Source: a virus
Reading direction: 5' to 3' (one strand)
DNA length: 27,572 nt
Virus record (IMG/VR): IMGVR_UViG_3300037585_004390
Coordinates: 1-27,572 of that record
In this document: positions 18,686-27,291 of the stretch, in pieces
Layout: each line of letters starts with the position of its first letter
Position numbering within the stretch: position 1 is the first letter of the stretch
The notes under the pieces: generated by a model
What the model saw: only the letters and a program-made list of their open reading frames with translations
Databases searched by the model: none
What the model was told of the DNA's origin: nothing
Program-made: the position numbers and the translations under genes

Positions 18686-19708
18686 ATGGATAACGACGAA
18701 AGTGTGGCGGCGGATAGCCACGATAAAGAAGCCGGAACCGCATCAGGTCACGATGCAGACCAACTGCCTGATTTGGATCAGTTACTGGTTCAGGGATTAG
18801 GCGGTGCAGAGGATGGATCAGACCCTTCTCCGAGTGGAGAAGAGGCAGAACCGGATGAGGCTGGAGAAGAAGAACCTCCTGCCGCTGAAAGGGAAGATCA
18901 GGATCTTTCTCAGGATGAAGTAGAGAACGCCGACGCGCCTGATTGGTATCAGAAGCGCATTGATCGGTTTACTCGAAAATTACGCACGGCGGAAGAGGAG
19001 CGAGACGACTTGGCTGACAAGGTTGCAGAGCTGGAAGCGAAAGCTAAAGCCCCACAACCGGTTCAACCGGGAGCAAATCCCCTCGGCAATATCAACTCCA
19101 ATAAGGAGCTGGATGACTTGGTTACGCTCGAAGAAGCGCGACTTGATTTTGTCGAGGATCAAAAAGATTTGCTCATGGATGACGGTCTATATCAGGTCAT
19201 TGAAAACCTCAAGGGCCAAGGATTGCAACTTGACGATGACGTTTCTGAAAACGACATCCGCAAGGAAATTCGGAACATCGAACGGAACAGCTCGAAGAAC
19301 TTATCGAGAAACATTCCGAGACGAAAAACCGAGCTTCAACACAAGGAGCAATTCGATGCACAAGCCGAGCAGATATATCCATGGCTCGCAGATGATAAGT
19401 CTGCTGAAATGGAGATTTTCGGGGAAGTCGTTAAGTCATCACCAGCTTTGGCCAGTGTGCCTACAAGCAAACTGGAAATTGCACGGTACGTTACGGGAGT
19501 AATGATTGAACAACAAAGGGGTAAGGTTAAGGCAACAGCCAAGGCGAAACCCAAAAAGCAACCAATAAGTCCCGGCAAACCAAAAGCGGCACCAGCCGCT
19601 GCTGATGATGCGGCTAACAACTACGAAACATCCAGAGAAAGACTGTTCACGGATCCATCCAAAGATTCGCTAGATAGCATGCTAGTGAATGCGGGAGTTC
19701 TTCAATAA
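18686..19708 (+). CDS. Capsid scaffolding protein, 340 aa
   Basis: The gene directly precedes the major capsid gene. The protein has a very acidic disordered N-terminus (about 1-85), a coiled coil at about 88-120 (RIDRFTRKLRTAEEERDDLADKVAEL), an Ala/Pro-rich linker, then charged helices and a basic Lys/Pro/Ala-rich segment near 275-305 (KVKATAKAKPKKQP), followed by a helical tail. This is the usual composition of scaffolding proteins that nucleate procapsid assembly and then leave. The start rests on the first ATG after stops; no Shine-Dalgarno is visible. Confidence 0.8.
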   Translation: MDNDESVAADSHDKEAGTASGHDADQLPDLDQLLVQGLGGAEDGSDPSPSGEEAEPDEAGEEEPPAAEREDQDLSQDEVENADAPDWYQKRIDRFTRKLRTAEEERDDLADKVAELEAKAKAPQPVQPGANPLGNINSNKELDDLVTLEEARLDFVEDQKDLLMDDGLYQVIENLKGQGLQLDDDVSENDIRKEIRNIERNSSKNLSRNIPRRKTELQHKEQFDAQAEQIYPWLADDKSAEMEIFGEVVKSSPALASVPTSKLEIARYVTGVMIEQQRGKVKATAKAKPKKQPISPGKPKAAPAAADDAANNYETSRERLFTDPSKDSLDSMLVNAGVLQ

Positions 19709-19721
19709 ATGAAGAAATAAA

Positions 19722-20978
19722 ATGGCTTCGTCTTTATATAGTTATACAACAAACGAAACAAGCGGCTCTGCTGAAAAAGTATTTGGGCCTGCACCGGGCG
19801 GTTCTAACCGCGACTTACTCAACGCCATAACTTTAGTGGATGCCAAAGAGTGTCCGCTGATGGCCATGATACCGAAAGCTGGGGGGGTTACTAACCTCAA
19901 CTTTGAATGGCCTGTCGATAAGGAATTAGCGGCAGAGGATAATGCAGCAATTGATGGACACGATCTACAGCACGGTTTCAGTTCCGCTAACACTGGTGGT
20001 TCAGCCGCTTCTGACTTCGGTCAAGTTCTCGATGATTACGCCATCATGGACAACCGTGTCCAGTGGTTCAGACGCGCTGCCTTGGTTTCCAAGCTGACAG
20101 AGTCTGCAACCAACTTGGCTGGCGTTGCCAACCAAAGGGCATATGCAGTTCGCAAGCAATTGCTGGCCCTGAAGCGGGACATGGAAATCCGCCTTTGTGC
20201 AGATCACATTCCTAAAACTGGGGGAACCAAAAACTCCTTCTATAACGCTGGTAAAGTTACCGGCGATTCATCGAAAGGAAACAAGACTGCGTCTTTGGGT
20301 GCTTTCATTGACAACCATGACACTGCTGGAGTTGCGCCTGCTGGTTATTCCACTCCGGCTGCAAGTGTGTTCGATTCGGATCCGGTTGATAACGACGCTG
20401 CAACCATTACCAACGGATCAGGAGCTGACGCACTTCGGACTACTGATACCCTTACAGAGGATCAAGTGAACGGAGTGCTGCAAAGCATCTACGAGCAGAC
20501 CGGCAAGATATCCACGAAGACACTGCTTTGCGGCCCGAACCTCAAGAAACGGTTCAAGGACTACACGGCAGTCAGTGTGGGAGCATCTTCCGGCGGTGCT
20601 ACAGTTGCTCGCAGTTACGGGGCTAGTCTCGCGGACAAGAAGGTCATCTCGACCGTCGATGTTTACGAGGGTGACTTCGGAACCCTTCAGTTGGTGCCGA
20701 CGCTTTGGAACGCATTCAACTTCCCCACTAGTTCTGAAACTGGATCTAACACAAAAGCTATTAGTTGGTCTGGCTTAACAAACGGTGTGGGTGCCGCTCC
20801 GCAACTGTCTTACGGTTACGTTTTGGACATGGATCTTTTGGAGCTTCGGTTCCATCAGTTGCCACAAGTTCAGCCGCTACCGAACCAAGGTGCAGGCGAG
20901 CGTTTTGCAGTCGATGCAATCGCCGGGTTGTGCGTGAAGAATCCACTTGGGCTAGGTGCCTTCAAGATGATTAAGTGA
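19722..20978 (+). CDS. Major capsid protein (SU10 MCP / DUF5309-like), 418 aa
   Basis: HK97-fold candidate. The N-terminal part (NRDLLNAITLVDAKECPLMAMIPK, then NLNFEWPVDKELAAEDNAAIDG) closely follows the pattern of the SU10-type/DUF5309 capsid family: a short N-arm, a stretch with PL(M/L)xM(I/L)PK, and a W-x-x-D segment. Location after the scaffold and before head-tail connector genes is as expected. It should be the most abundant virion protein. No strong Shine-Dalgarno is visible (AAGAAATAAAATG). Length is normal. Confidence 0.85.
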   Translation: MASSLYSYTTNETSGSAEKVFGPAPGGSNRDLLNAITLVDAKECPLMAMIPKAGGVTNLNFEWPVDKELAAEDNAAIDGHDLQHGFSSANTGGSAASDFGQVLDDYAIMDNRVQWFRRAALVSKLTESATNLAGVANQRAYAVRKQLLALKRDMEIRLCADHIPKTGGTKNSFYNAGKVTGDSSKGNKTASLGAFIDNHDTAGVAPAGYSTPAASVFDSDPVDNDAATITNGSGADALRTTDTLTEDQVNGVLQSIYEQTGKISTKTLLCGPNLKKRFKDYTAVSVGASSGGATVARSYGASLADKKVISTVDVYEGDFGTLQLVPTLWNAFNFPTSSETGSNTKAISWSGLTNGVGAAPQLSYGYVLDMDLLELRFHQLPQVQPLPNQGAGERFAVDAIAGLCVKNPLGLGAFKMIK

Positions 20979-21304
20979 TGTCAGACCTTGTCGATCTTTC
21001 TGAATTTGGGCCGGGGCAGAAGAACGCCATCATCAAGGAATTGGTGACAGGGCATCAGATGCAGATGGTTCAGTCTGAAATTAATCAGAAGAAAATCGCC
21101 AAGGAGAATCAACGCGACCACCGGTCAAGCAATGGGTTTGGCCGGTTGGTCGCTAGGTTCGATCTGAACGGGTATCTGTCTAACTTCCTACGCAAGGGAG
21201 AATCGATTCAGGACAACGACTACCTCAACTGGGTGGTCAAGAATCATCCTGAAGTTGCGGTCAAAAGCGTAGGGACGAAGACCCAAGTGGGGCATGGAAG
21301 CTAG
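20978..21304 (+). CDS. Small helical protein after capsid, 108 aa
   Basis: ATG at 20978 overlaps the capsid stop by one base (TGATG). The sequence (FGPGQKNAIIKELVTGHQMQMVQSEINQKKIAKENQRDH, in parts) is helical and charged, then FGRLVARFDLNGYLSNFLRKGESI and a C-terminal β-like KSVGTKTQVGH. By position it may be a head-completion or internal head protein. Its TAG overlaps the GTG of the next gene. Confidence 0.6.
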   Translation: MSDLVDLSEFGPGQKNAIIKELVTGHQMQMVQSEINQKKIAKENQRDHRSSNGFGRLVARFDLNGYLSNFLRKGESIQDNDYLNWVVKNHPEVAVKSVGTKTQVGHGS

Positions 21305-22164
21305 TGAGAAAAGTTTCAGCCAGAAACGTATTACAAGGGGCGGTCGAATCTACTGGCCGTCTTTATTCTAATTTAACTAACGACGAGTTTGTTCTCTTTC
21401 GAGGATCAATGAACCGTCGTCTCAGGGAGGCTTACGAGCTGGAGTTTTGGCCTGACCTGATGACAATCGAGAAGAGGTACTGGCGCGACACTTGGGCGTC
21501 AGGAACCTATGCGGATGGCGCAGAGGTTTATCACTCTGACAAATACTACACCAACTCCAGCGGAGGTTCGACGACCGGCACTCCCGGCGTCAGCACAGAT
21601 TGGACAAGCCTAACAGATTACATCACCTACGTTTCGCATGAGCAGAATCTGCAAACAGAGATAGGTGCTACCTACCGGGGAACGTCAAAGGATCCAAGGC
21701 TCAGTTTGGACTACGAAACTTTCCCGTTTGAGGTAAAGGATATTGGGGTTGTGTTTCCGTATGTGGACAAGAGTTATATTTATCTGGAATACAGAAAACG
21801 TGCGCCGGAGATAAAGGGAGACAAGTTCGATTCGACCAAGACTTACTACGAGGGCCAGCAAGTTTTTTACGAGGGAGCAGACAGCCGGGACGTTGGAGAA
21901 TTCTATACTGTTATCACCTCAAGCACTACCGCAACCCCCAGCACAAACGGAGCGGTTAATGGGGCTTGGTCAAAGGTAGACATCCCCTACATCTTCGGAG
22001 CTTATCTGGAGAAAGCCATCTCGGCGGACATATTATTGCTGGACGAGAAATCAGATCTGGCCGGGATACAATTTAATGAGTCGAACCGTTTGTTGGGTTG
22101 CGAAGTTAAGAAGGCAACCAACCAACAGGGCGACACGGTTCAACCAAAGTTTAGAGGATATTAA
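21304..22164 (+). CDS. Head-tail adaptor-like protein with two CBM5/12-like inserts, 286 aa (GTG start)
   Basis: The N-terminal part (NVLQGAVESTGRLYSNLTNDEFVLFRGSMNRRLREAYELEFWPDL in parts) looks like the helical adaptor that plugs onto the portal. Two segments with the chitin-binding-like CBM5/12 pattern interrupt it: residues about 60-101 (DTWASGTYADGAEVYHSD ... W) and 173-223 (DSTKTYYEGQQVFYEGAD ... TP ... W). The central Y-x-x-G-x-x-V-(Y/F) and terminal Trp are kept in both. Such decoration domains on neck proteins would lie outside the virion and could bind polysaccharide. Confidence 0.6.
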   Translation: MRKVSARNVLQGAVESTGRLYSNLTNDEFVLFRGSMNRRLREAYELEFWPDLMTIEKRYWRDTWASGTYADGAEVYHSDKYYTNSSGGSTTGTPGVSTDWTSLTDYITYVSHEQNLQTEIGATYRGTSKDPRLSLDYETFPFEVKDIGVVFPYVDKSYIYLEYRKRAPEIKGDKFDSTKTYYEGQQVFYEGADSRDVGEFYTVITSSTTATPSTNGAVNGAWSKVDIPYIFGAYLEKAISADILLLDEKSDLAGIQFNESNRLLGCEVKKATNQQGDTVQPKFRGY

Positions 22165-22166
22165 TT

Positions 22167-22418
22167 ATGAACACTGTAAGACAGGCACCGAGTTCCTCGG
22201 TGAAAAGCGTTGCGACGACCCTTGTGGCAAACACGGCAAGGCGGCGGTTGCTTATTTCAAACGGCACGGGAGCGGTTGCCTATGTGAACTTCTCCACAAC
22301 GGCGGGAGCTTCTAATGCTTACCACTTAAAGTTGGCCATTGCTGAAAACCTTATGATTGAGGCATACGATGGCCCAGCTACCGCTGGCAGCGCGGTGGTT
22401 TTCACAGAATTTATTTAG
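22167..22418 (+). CDS. Small β-rich protein, 83 aa, possible decoration protein
   Basis: Begins two bases after the adaptor stop. The product is Ala/Thr/Ser-rich with alternating small and β-branched residues (VKSVATTLVANTARRRLLISNGTGAVAYVNFST; ENLMIEAYDGPATAGSAVVFTEF in parts), the look of a compact β-sandwich. Similar small proteins in phages decorate capsid or tail. No cysteine or membrane segment. Function inferred from position only. Confidence 0.55.
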   Translation: MNTVRQAPSSSVKSVATTLVANTARRRLLISNGTGAVAYVNFSTTAGASNAYHLKLAIAENLMIEAYDGPATAGSAVVFTEFI

Positions 22419-22424
22419 TTAGAC

Positions 22425-22598
22425 ATGAACGCAAAACAAGCACTAAACCTACTGTTCCAAGCTGCCGGTATGGCGGCTTTAAATCGCGAAGGCCACGAAC
22501 AAGTGGCGCAGGCCGGACAAGTTTTGAACGAACTTGTGAAAGACATTCCGGATGAGGAGCCTGCTCCTGAACCGGACGAGAGTGGTGAGCTGGATTGA
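22425..22598 (+). CDS. Small acidic-tailed protein, 57 aa
   Basis: ATG six bases after the previous stop; the product MNAKQALNLLFQAAGMAALN... is helical to about residue 42 and ends in a Glu/Pro/Asp-rich tail (PDEEPAPEPDESGELD). The first codons contain ACGCAAAAC, the left half of the R element, perhaps by chance. Its end overlaps the holin-like gene. Function unknown. Confidence 0.5.
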   Translation: MNAKQALNLLFQAAGMAALNREGHEQVAQAGQVLNELVKDIPDEEPAPEPDESGELD

Positions 22599-22749
22599 TG
22601 ACGCCAAGGTACTTTTAGCTTCAACGGCAGGGGTTGGTAACCTCCTGTTGAACATAGATCTTTGGTTAAAGATAACGGTTTCACTGCTTACATGTGTTTA
22701 CCTTGGGTACAAGGTTTATCAGATACATTATAATATAAAAAACAAATGA
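22585..22749 (+). CDS. Holin-like membrane protein, 54 aa (GTG start)
   Basis: The GTG at 22585 gives MSWIDDAKVLLASTAGVGNLLLNIDLWL..., a short helix with a hydrophobic stretch, then a strong transmembrane helix at about 27-45 (WLKITVSLLTCVYLGYKVY) and a short basic tail (NIKNK). A GTG one codon earlier is equally open. Size, topology and position before a second membrane protein and a spanin pair fit a holin. It overlaps the upstream gene by 14 bases. Confidence 0.6.
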   Translation: MSWIDDAKVLLASTAGVGNLLLNIDLWLKITVSLLTCVYLGYKVYQIHYNIKNK

Positions 22750-22934
22750 AAGCGTTAGAAGCCGTTTCTGGCAAAAAGACCTACACTACCGGCATAGGTG
22801 CCATAGCTGTTTGTGTCGGGATGTTCCTACAAGATCCCGAAACAATGCCTATGTCCACGATGATACAGTCCATAATCACCGCCCTCCTCGCGATGTTTAT
22901 TCGGAGCGGGGTGAAGTCGGACACTGCCGGATGA
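22746..22934 (+). CDS. Second holin-like membrane protein, 62 aa
   Basis: Coupled to the previous gene by ATGA. Two hydrophobic segments at about 15-29 (TGIGAIAVCVGMFLQ) and 38-52 (TMIQSIITALLAMFI) separated by a Pro/acidic turn (DPETMPM), with a basic stretch after them, resemble the small two-TM phage holins. It may be the holin, with the upstream gene as antiholin or pinholin, or the reverse. Confidence 0.65.
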   Translation: MKALEAVSGKKTYTTGIGAIAVCVGMFLQDPETMPMSTMIQSIITALLAMFIRSGVKSDTAG

Positions 22935-23218
22935 TTCAGGGCATCATTGCTTTGTTCAAGGCGGTGCCGTTATTGGCAAAGCTATTTGAACAGGCGGTTG
23001 ATGCGTATCGTGTTCAAAAAGCCAATGCTCGGCATGGCCAAAAGGTTCGCAACATCGATGATGCTATTGACGGCATTGTTGGCGACAGGATGTCAATCGG
23101 TAGCATTGAACAATACCGAGAGGCTGATGACGGGCCAGAACGAGAGGGGCTTCAAGAAGGCGGCGATGGCCAGCCCAGAGTGGTGCCGGGAAACTTTGAA
23201 AACGATAGCGGGTCTTGA
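22931..23218 (+). CDS. Candidate inner-membrane spanin (Rz-like), 95 aa
   Basis: Coupled by ATGA to the second holin-like gene. It starts MIQGIIALFKAVPLLAKLFEQAVDAYRV, a moderately hydrophobic amphipathic N-terminal anchor, then a charged helical part (NARHGQKVRNIDDAIDGI) and a Gly/acid-rich tail. A second gene with a lipoprotein signal lies within it in another frame, the Rz/Rz1 arrangement. The N-terminal segment is a weaker membrane anchor than in typical i-spanins, which keeps confidence moderate. Confidence 0.5.
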   Translation: MIQGIIALFKAVPLLAKLFEQAVDAYRVQKANARHGQKVRNIDDAIDGIVGDRMSIGSIEQYREADDGPEREGLQEGGDGQPRVVPGNFENDSGS

Positions 23219-23252
23219 AAAGGAAATTGAAAAATGCCCCAACCACCGATAA
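23001..23252 (+). CDS. Candidate outer-membrane lipoprotein spanin (Rz1-like), 83 aa, embedded
   Basis: From ATG 23001, with AGG six bases upstream, the product has a basic n-region, a hydrophobic core (SMMLLTALLATG) and a lipobox cysteine at 31 (LLATGCQS), so a processed lipoprotein is predicted. The mature part (NNTERLMTGQNERGFKKAAM; WCRETLKTIAGLEKEIEKC) is short, charged and has two further cysteines. ATGs at 23025 and 23034 give shorter signal peptides. It lies in a different frame inside the Rz-like gene and runs 19 bases into the next gene. Confidence 0.6.
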   Translation: MRIVFKKPMLGMAKRFATSMMLLTALLATGCQSVALNNTERLMTGQNERGFKKAAMASPEWCRETLKTIAGLEKEIEKCPNHR

Positions 23253-25330
23253 CCGATTTGGATCAGGGATTCGTCGGGGTGAACGGAAGAACGGATCCGG
23301 CCCTGACGCAACAAGGTTTGGTATCTTCGGCCAAGAACCGAAGGTTCATTAAGGGCGTTGCCACTACCCGGCGAGGGGTAAAGATTCTGCCTTGGTCAAA
23401 CAAGGCTTCTGGTTTCTACGAGAACGTCGCCTACGCTACTGGCGACATCGTTCGGTTTTCCGGCCTGAAGATAGAAGGCGGAACAGGCGATGCGGCTACC
23501 GTCATTACGACAGCGACCGAGGCGTACAATGGGGTAACGCCGAATGCGGATCCCGATGGCCCAAGCAGCAACAGGCTTGCTGGCCCTTACTTCGAGCGAA
23601 CCAGTTTAAATTCCGGATCTAGCCAAGGGCAACTGCCGGTCACGGCGTATAACACCTCCGGCCCTGCCGTCACGGTCAACACTAGCTACTGGACTGACAA
23701 GGGGGCATTGGTTTTCAAGTACGGCACCGTGTATGGAGCTGGAGTTTTCCGGACGCCCAACGACATCGAGTGGTTGGTTGTAGCGACGACGACCGGGGTT
23801 TTTATTACTCAGGAAAATAACGCAAGTGAGGAGCTGAAGGTTGACGGAAAGACCTATGCAGCGTCGGCTGACTCCACTCACTACACAGACCTGATAACAG
23901 GATCCCATGACCGGGTAACCTTTGTTCAGTGCTTTGAGAAGTTGATCATGTTCAGGGGCAAGGACGATGCTCCGCTTGAGTTGAGTGAAGACCTTGCTGC
24001 CGGATTTAAAATAGTAGGCAAAGAGGAGAGCGAAGATGTTGACGAAAACCCAAACGGCACAGGTTTGGAAAGCATCCCGAACGCCGACACGGGAGTGTAC
24101 TTTGGGAACCGGTTAGTGGTGCCTCATGGCCGGGATGAAATTGCAGTTTCCGATTACCTGAACTACACCGCCTTCGAGCCAACCAGAAGCAGCCTGCGTG
24201 TCAACGTCGGCTCAAGCGATTCTCTCAAGGCTGTATTCAAGTTTGATCCAAACACCTTGATCGTCTTCAAGACGGGTTCGGTTTATGCAGTGCGAAATCT
24301 GTATGGCGACTTGGCCGGGGCTTACCTCGATCTCATTACGGATCAGTACGGGCTGAAGGCATCCAAGAGTTTGGCGGCGGCAGGCAAGGATCTGATCTTC
24401 CTGTCAGACCAGCGCGGTGTTGTCAGTTTACAGATGACCGAGTCAGGCCAGACTCAAGGGGTGGACGTTCCGTTGTCGGAACCCATCAGCAACATCATCG
24501 AGAACATCAACTGGACTTACGCTGACAATGCGGTCGGTGTTTACCATGACAACAAATACTTTCTGGCAGTCCCTCTGAAGGGGCTGAACGGCGACAACCC
24601 AACAGAGAACAATGCCGTGCTGGTTTATGACTTCATCAACAAGGCATGGAGCGGCATCGATCACGGTGACGCAATTGGGAAGCTGACCGGATCCACTTGG
24701 ACAGGAATTCGGGAATGGATCCTGAAGGACTACCGGGGAGCGAGGCGTTTGTTTTTTATTAGCAGCGACGGAACGCTTGGCTTGTACGACGACAACATGT
24801 TCGGCGGCTACATGGATGAGGTTATCAACACCACAACCAACAAGGTTGACGAGAAGACGATAGCGACCGAGCTGGTGACTCGCGGGTATGGCGGCAGTGT
24901 TCCGGACATGAAACGGTTTCAGGCTTTGTCGATGGGAGTGGCGAGCTGGTATCCAAACTACTCAGTGTCGATCTTGGTTGATGGCGTTGAGGAGAGCGTC
25001 AGTCTGGTCACCGACAAGAAGTTTGACCGGACAAAGTATCAAACCTTTGCAGATGCGGACTATGTCGCGACAAACGCCAACAACGATTTTCATAATGCCA
25101 ACCGTCAGGACTACAGTGTTGCGATCCCGTTTGTATTGGGGAGCAAGGGCGTCACGCCTGACCTGAAGCAGAGCTGGATGGATCGTCACAGGTTTTTGAA
25201 GGAGGGCCGGTTTGCCCAAGTGAAGATAACGACCCAATCCGACACAAGTGAGTACGGAGTTATAGATATAAAAGAGTTAACAATTTTAGGAACACAGAGA
25301 GCGAGAACGATAACATCTGAAGCAGTATGA
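23234..25330 (+). CDS. Tail β-propeller / stopper-nozzle protein (P22 gp10-like), 698 aa
   Basis: The N-terminus (DLDQGFVGVNGRTDPALTQQGLVSSAKNRRFIKGVATTRRGVK in parts) and repeated blades (FFVQCFEKLIMFRG-type; NRLVVPHGRDEIAVSD; KFDPNTLIVFKTGSVYAVR; GLKASKSLAAAGKDLIFLSDQRGVVSL; KYFLAVPLKG; LVYDFINKAWSG) are those of the β-propeller protein that extends the podovirus tail and seals packaged DNA. The length fits. The start has GGAAATTGAAAA before ATG. It is followed by fibre genes through ATGA coupling. Confidence 0.75.
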   Translation: MPQPPITDLDQGFVGVNGRTDPALTQQGLVSSAKNRRFIKGVATTRRGVKILPWSNKASGFYENVAYATGDIVRFSGLKIEGGTGDAATVITTATEAYNGVTPNADPDGPSSNRLAGPYFERTSLNSGSSQGQLPVTAYNTSGPAVTVNTSYWTDKGALVFKYGTVYGAGVFRTPNDIEWLVVATTTGVFITQENNASEELKVDGKTYAASADSTHYTDLITGSHDRVTFVQCFEKLIMFRGKDDAPLELSEDLAAGFKIVGKEESEDVDENPNGTGLESIPNADTGVYFGNRLVVPHGRDEIAVSDYLNYTAFEPTRSSLRVNVGSSDSLKAVFKFDPNTLIVFKTGSVYAVRNLYGDLAGAYLDLITDQYGLKASKSLAAAGKDLIFLSDQRGVVSLQMTESGQTQGVDVPLSEPISNIIENINWTYADNAVGVYHDNKYFLAVPLKGLNGDNPTENNAVLVYDFINKAWSGIDHGDAIGKLTGSTWTGIREWILKDYRGARRLFFISSDGTLGLYDDNMFGGYMDEVINTTTNKVDEKTIATELVTRGYGGSVPDMKRFQALSMGVASWYPNYSVSILVDGVEESVSLVTDKKFDRTKYQTFADADYVATNANNDFHNANRQDYSVAIPFVLGSKGVTPDLKQSWMDRHRFLKEGRFAQVKITTQSDTSEYGVIDIKELTILGTQRARTITSEAV

Positions 25331-26499
25331 GTTTAAATGTAACAGTAACACCGGGCCACACTTTCACCGACAGTGAAACGGTAAACACGGCGAAGTTAAA
25401 TGCGGCGGCAACGCCTACCGTGTCGGTTAGCGGATCCATCGATTCAAGTGAGTTGGGGGCTAGTTCGGTTGACACAACGCAGCTTGCAGCCGGGGCGGTT
25501 GATCCTTCCAAAATGGGAGAGTCAACGCTTACCCCATCAGCTCCCGGCGGCGGCGTCACAATGGATCCGTCTTCTTATAACAAGAAGGGAGTGATTCTTG
25601 CTAGTGGGGCAATCAACAACACGCCGACAGGACAGTTTGAGGAGTTATGGGCTGGCCAGCCTAACAGTTTTCTAATCGGACATGCGACAGAGCTGGATGG
25701 AACATGGACAGGCGATTGGTCACTGAAGAGTAAAACGCTTCACGCAAACTCATCAGTATATGTTTCCCAACAGGACGAGGGTTCGGATAGCACTCCCAAT
25801 AACACCTTCACCCTTCAGGTGAGGGACGGCTCTATCAAAAGGGACATGCTTCAGGGCGGGTCTGTCAGTAACTCAAAGCTGGCAGCCTATTCCGTTACTT
25901 TAGACAAACTCACTCCCGGCGGCGGTGCGGCTACATCAAACACTGGAGGCGTAGCGGAACTGGATAACAGTTTTTGGGGAGGCATAATTGATTTCGATCC
26001 TTCCGACGCGACGACCACTACGAAGTTTAACGGCACGGCGAAGGTGTTGCAGCCTACGGCAGCTAATCAAGTTCTCAGGTCAACCGCCGAGGGGGTTAGG
26101 TTGTCGTTCGGCCATCACCCATGTATTCCAAAGGCTTGGGTCAACGCCATACAAACAGGGGGTACTTTTAGCCGTGAAAGCACAAATGCAACCTATACGA
26201 CTGAAGGGAATTCCGGTATAGATAGTATAACCACGACCGGAGAGGGTGTTATAGAAATTGTTTTCGCTTCAGGCACACCAATTGCGGTGGGGGATACTGT
26301 TAGGGTGTTCGGTTTTGGTAAACCTTGTGTTACTAGCGCATTTTCAGTTTTCCCACACGCAGCCACGGTCGCGGAGGCTGGAACAGGCACAGCGGTAAAG
26401 TTGGAAATCAAATTCTATAACAAGTCACACACTGCCGAGCCGTGGGTACGTTCCAACGAATTAGATACTCCTTCATGGTTTAATTTAATGTTCTTCTGA
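25327..26499 (+). CDS. Tail fibre / receptor-binding subunit, 390 aa
   Basis: Ser/Thr/Gly/Asn-rich protein with short repeated fibre-like elements in the N-terminal part (SGSIDSSELGASSVDTTQLAAGAVDPSKMGESTLTP in parts, then again SVSNSKLAAYSVTLDKLTPGGG), typical of trimeric phage fibres with D-x-x-x-L/A-x-x-A-V turns. The C-terminal ~200 residues are β-rich without recognised domain. ATG overlaps the β-propeller stop. Probable attachment to the tail nozzle is by position. Confidence 0.65.
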   Translation: MSLNVTVTPGHTFTDSETVNTAKLNAAATPTVSVSGSIDSSELGASSVDTTQLAAGAVDPSKMGESTLTPSAPGGGVTMDPSSYNKKGVILASGAINNTPTGQFEELWAGQPNSFLIGHATELDGTWTGDWSLKSKTLHANSSVYVSQQDEGSDSTPNNTFTLQVRDGSIKRDMLQGGSVSNSKLAAYSVTLDKLTPGGGAATSNTGGVAELDNSFWGGIIDFDPSDATTTTKFNGTAKVLQPTAANQVLRSTAEGVRLSFGHHPCIPKAWVNAIQTGGTFSRESTNATYTTEGNSGIDSITTTGEGVIEIVFASGTPIAVGDTVRVFGFGKPCVTSAFSVFPHAATVAEAGTGTAVKLEIKFYNKSHTAEPWVRSNELDTPSWFNLMFF

Positions 26500-27290
26500 T
26501 GATCAATGGTGGACAAATTGCACAAGGCGCGATTACCGACAACAAGGTTGGTAAGAACGCCAACATCAAGCACTCGAAGCTGGACACGGCGAACGAGGGC
26601 GAGGTGCTTGTCGCGCAGAGAGACGGGAAGCTGAAGGCAGTCCGGATCTCTGGTGACGCCAGAATGTCCACCTCTGGTAAGCTGACGGTCACTGTTCCGG
26701 AAATAGAGCTTCCAGAGATTGCGGTCGATGAAGGAGTTTTAAGGAAGTCTGACATCAAACAGGGCAAGACCCTCGTAGGTGGCCCTACAAAGCCGGAGGA
26801 AGTGCTGGTAGGGTCTGGAGCCAACGCAATCCCCCAAAGGGACAGCAGCGGCAACCTCAAAGCCGAGACGGCAGATCAGGCAACCAATGCAACAACGGCA
26901 ACCAACGCCGATGATGCGACTCTGCTAAACGGCAACAATATGGACTACTACCGAAGCGTGGCCAACCATGTTGCGGAAACTGAAACAACGTCCACCGATT
27001 CAAACAGCAACGAGACAACCCACAAGAAAACCCCTCACAAGGTTTTTGAGTTTGATGTGCCGAGTGATTCTGGCAGCTATTGTGCAGCAGGAACAAGTAA
27101 CTCAAACTATCCAATAGAATTTACACACAACTGCGGATATATACCCGATGTTTCGGTGTACTATAAAAGCAATAACGCACAGGCATCTGATCCTTGGGAG
27201 GAAGTTGATGCGGAGGTGCAAAACACAACGACGATTACGAAGGTGCAAATATCTGCACAGAACGCTCAGTTAAAAATAGTAGCTAAATAG
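26499..27290 (+). CDS. Second tail fibre-type protein, 263 aa
   Basis: Starts at TGATG on the previous stop. N-terminal motif INGGQIAQGAITDNKVGKNANIKHSKLDT repeats the I-x-x-G-x-I-x-x-x-K pattern of phage fibres; KTLVGGPTKPEEVLVGSGANAIPQRDSSGNLKAETADQATNATTATNADDATLLNG (in parts) is the low-complexity Ala/Thr/Asn stretch common in such proteins. The C-terminus (about 175-263) is a compact β-domain (EFTHNCGYIPDVSVYYKSN) that may be the tip. Confidence 0.65.
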   Translation: MINGGQIAQGAITDNKVGKNANIKHSKLDTANEGEVLVAQRDGKLKAVRISGDARMSTSGKLTVTVPEIELPEIAVDEGVLRKSDIKQGKTLVGGPTKPEEVLVGSGANAIPQRDSSGNLKAETADQATNATTATNADDATLLNGNNMDYYRSVANHVAETETTSTDSNSNETTHKKTPHKVFEFDVPSDSGSYCAAGTSNSNYPIEFTHNCGYIPDVSVYYKSNNAQASDPWEEVDAEVQNTTTITKVQISAQNAQLKIVAK

Positions 27291-27291
27291 C

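Noticed and set aside
23606-23908. 100-codon minus-strand frame in the β-propeller gene
   Set aside because: Shadow of a strongly supported coding gene, no start signal.
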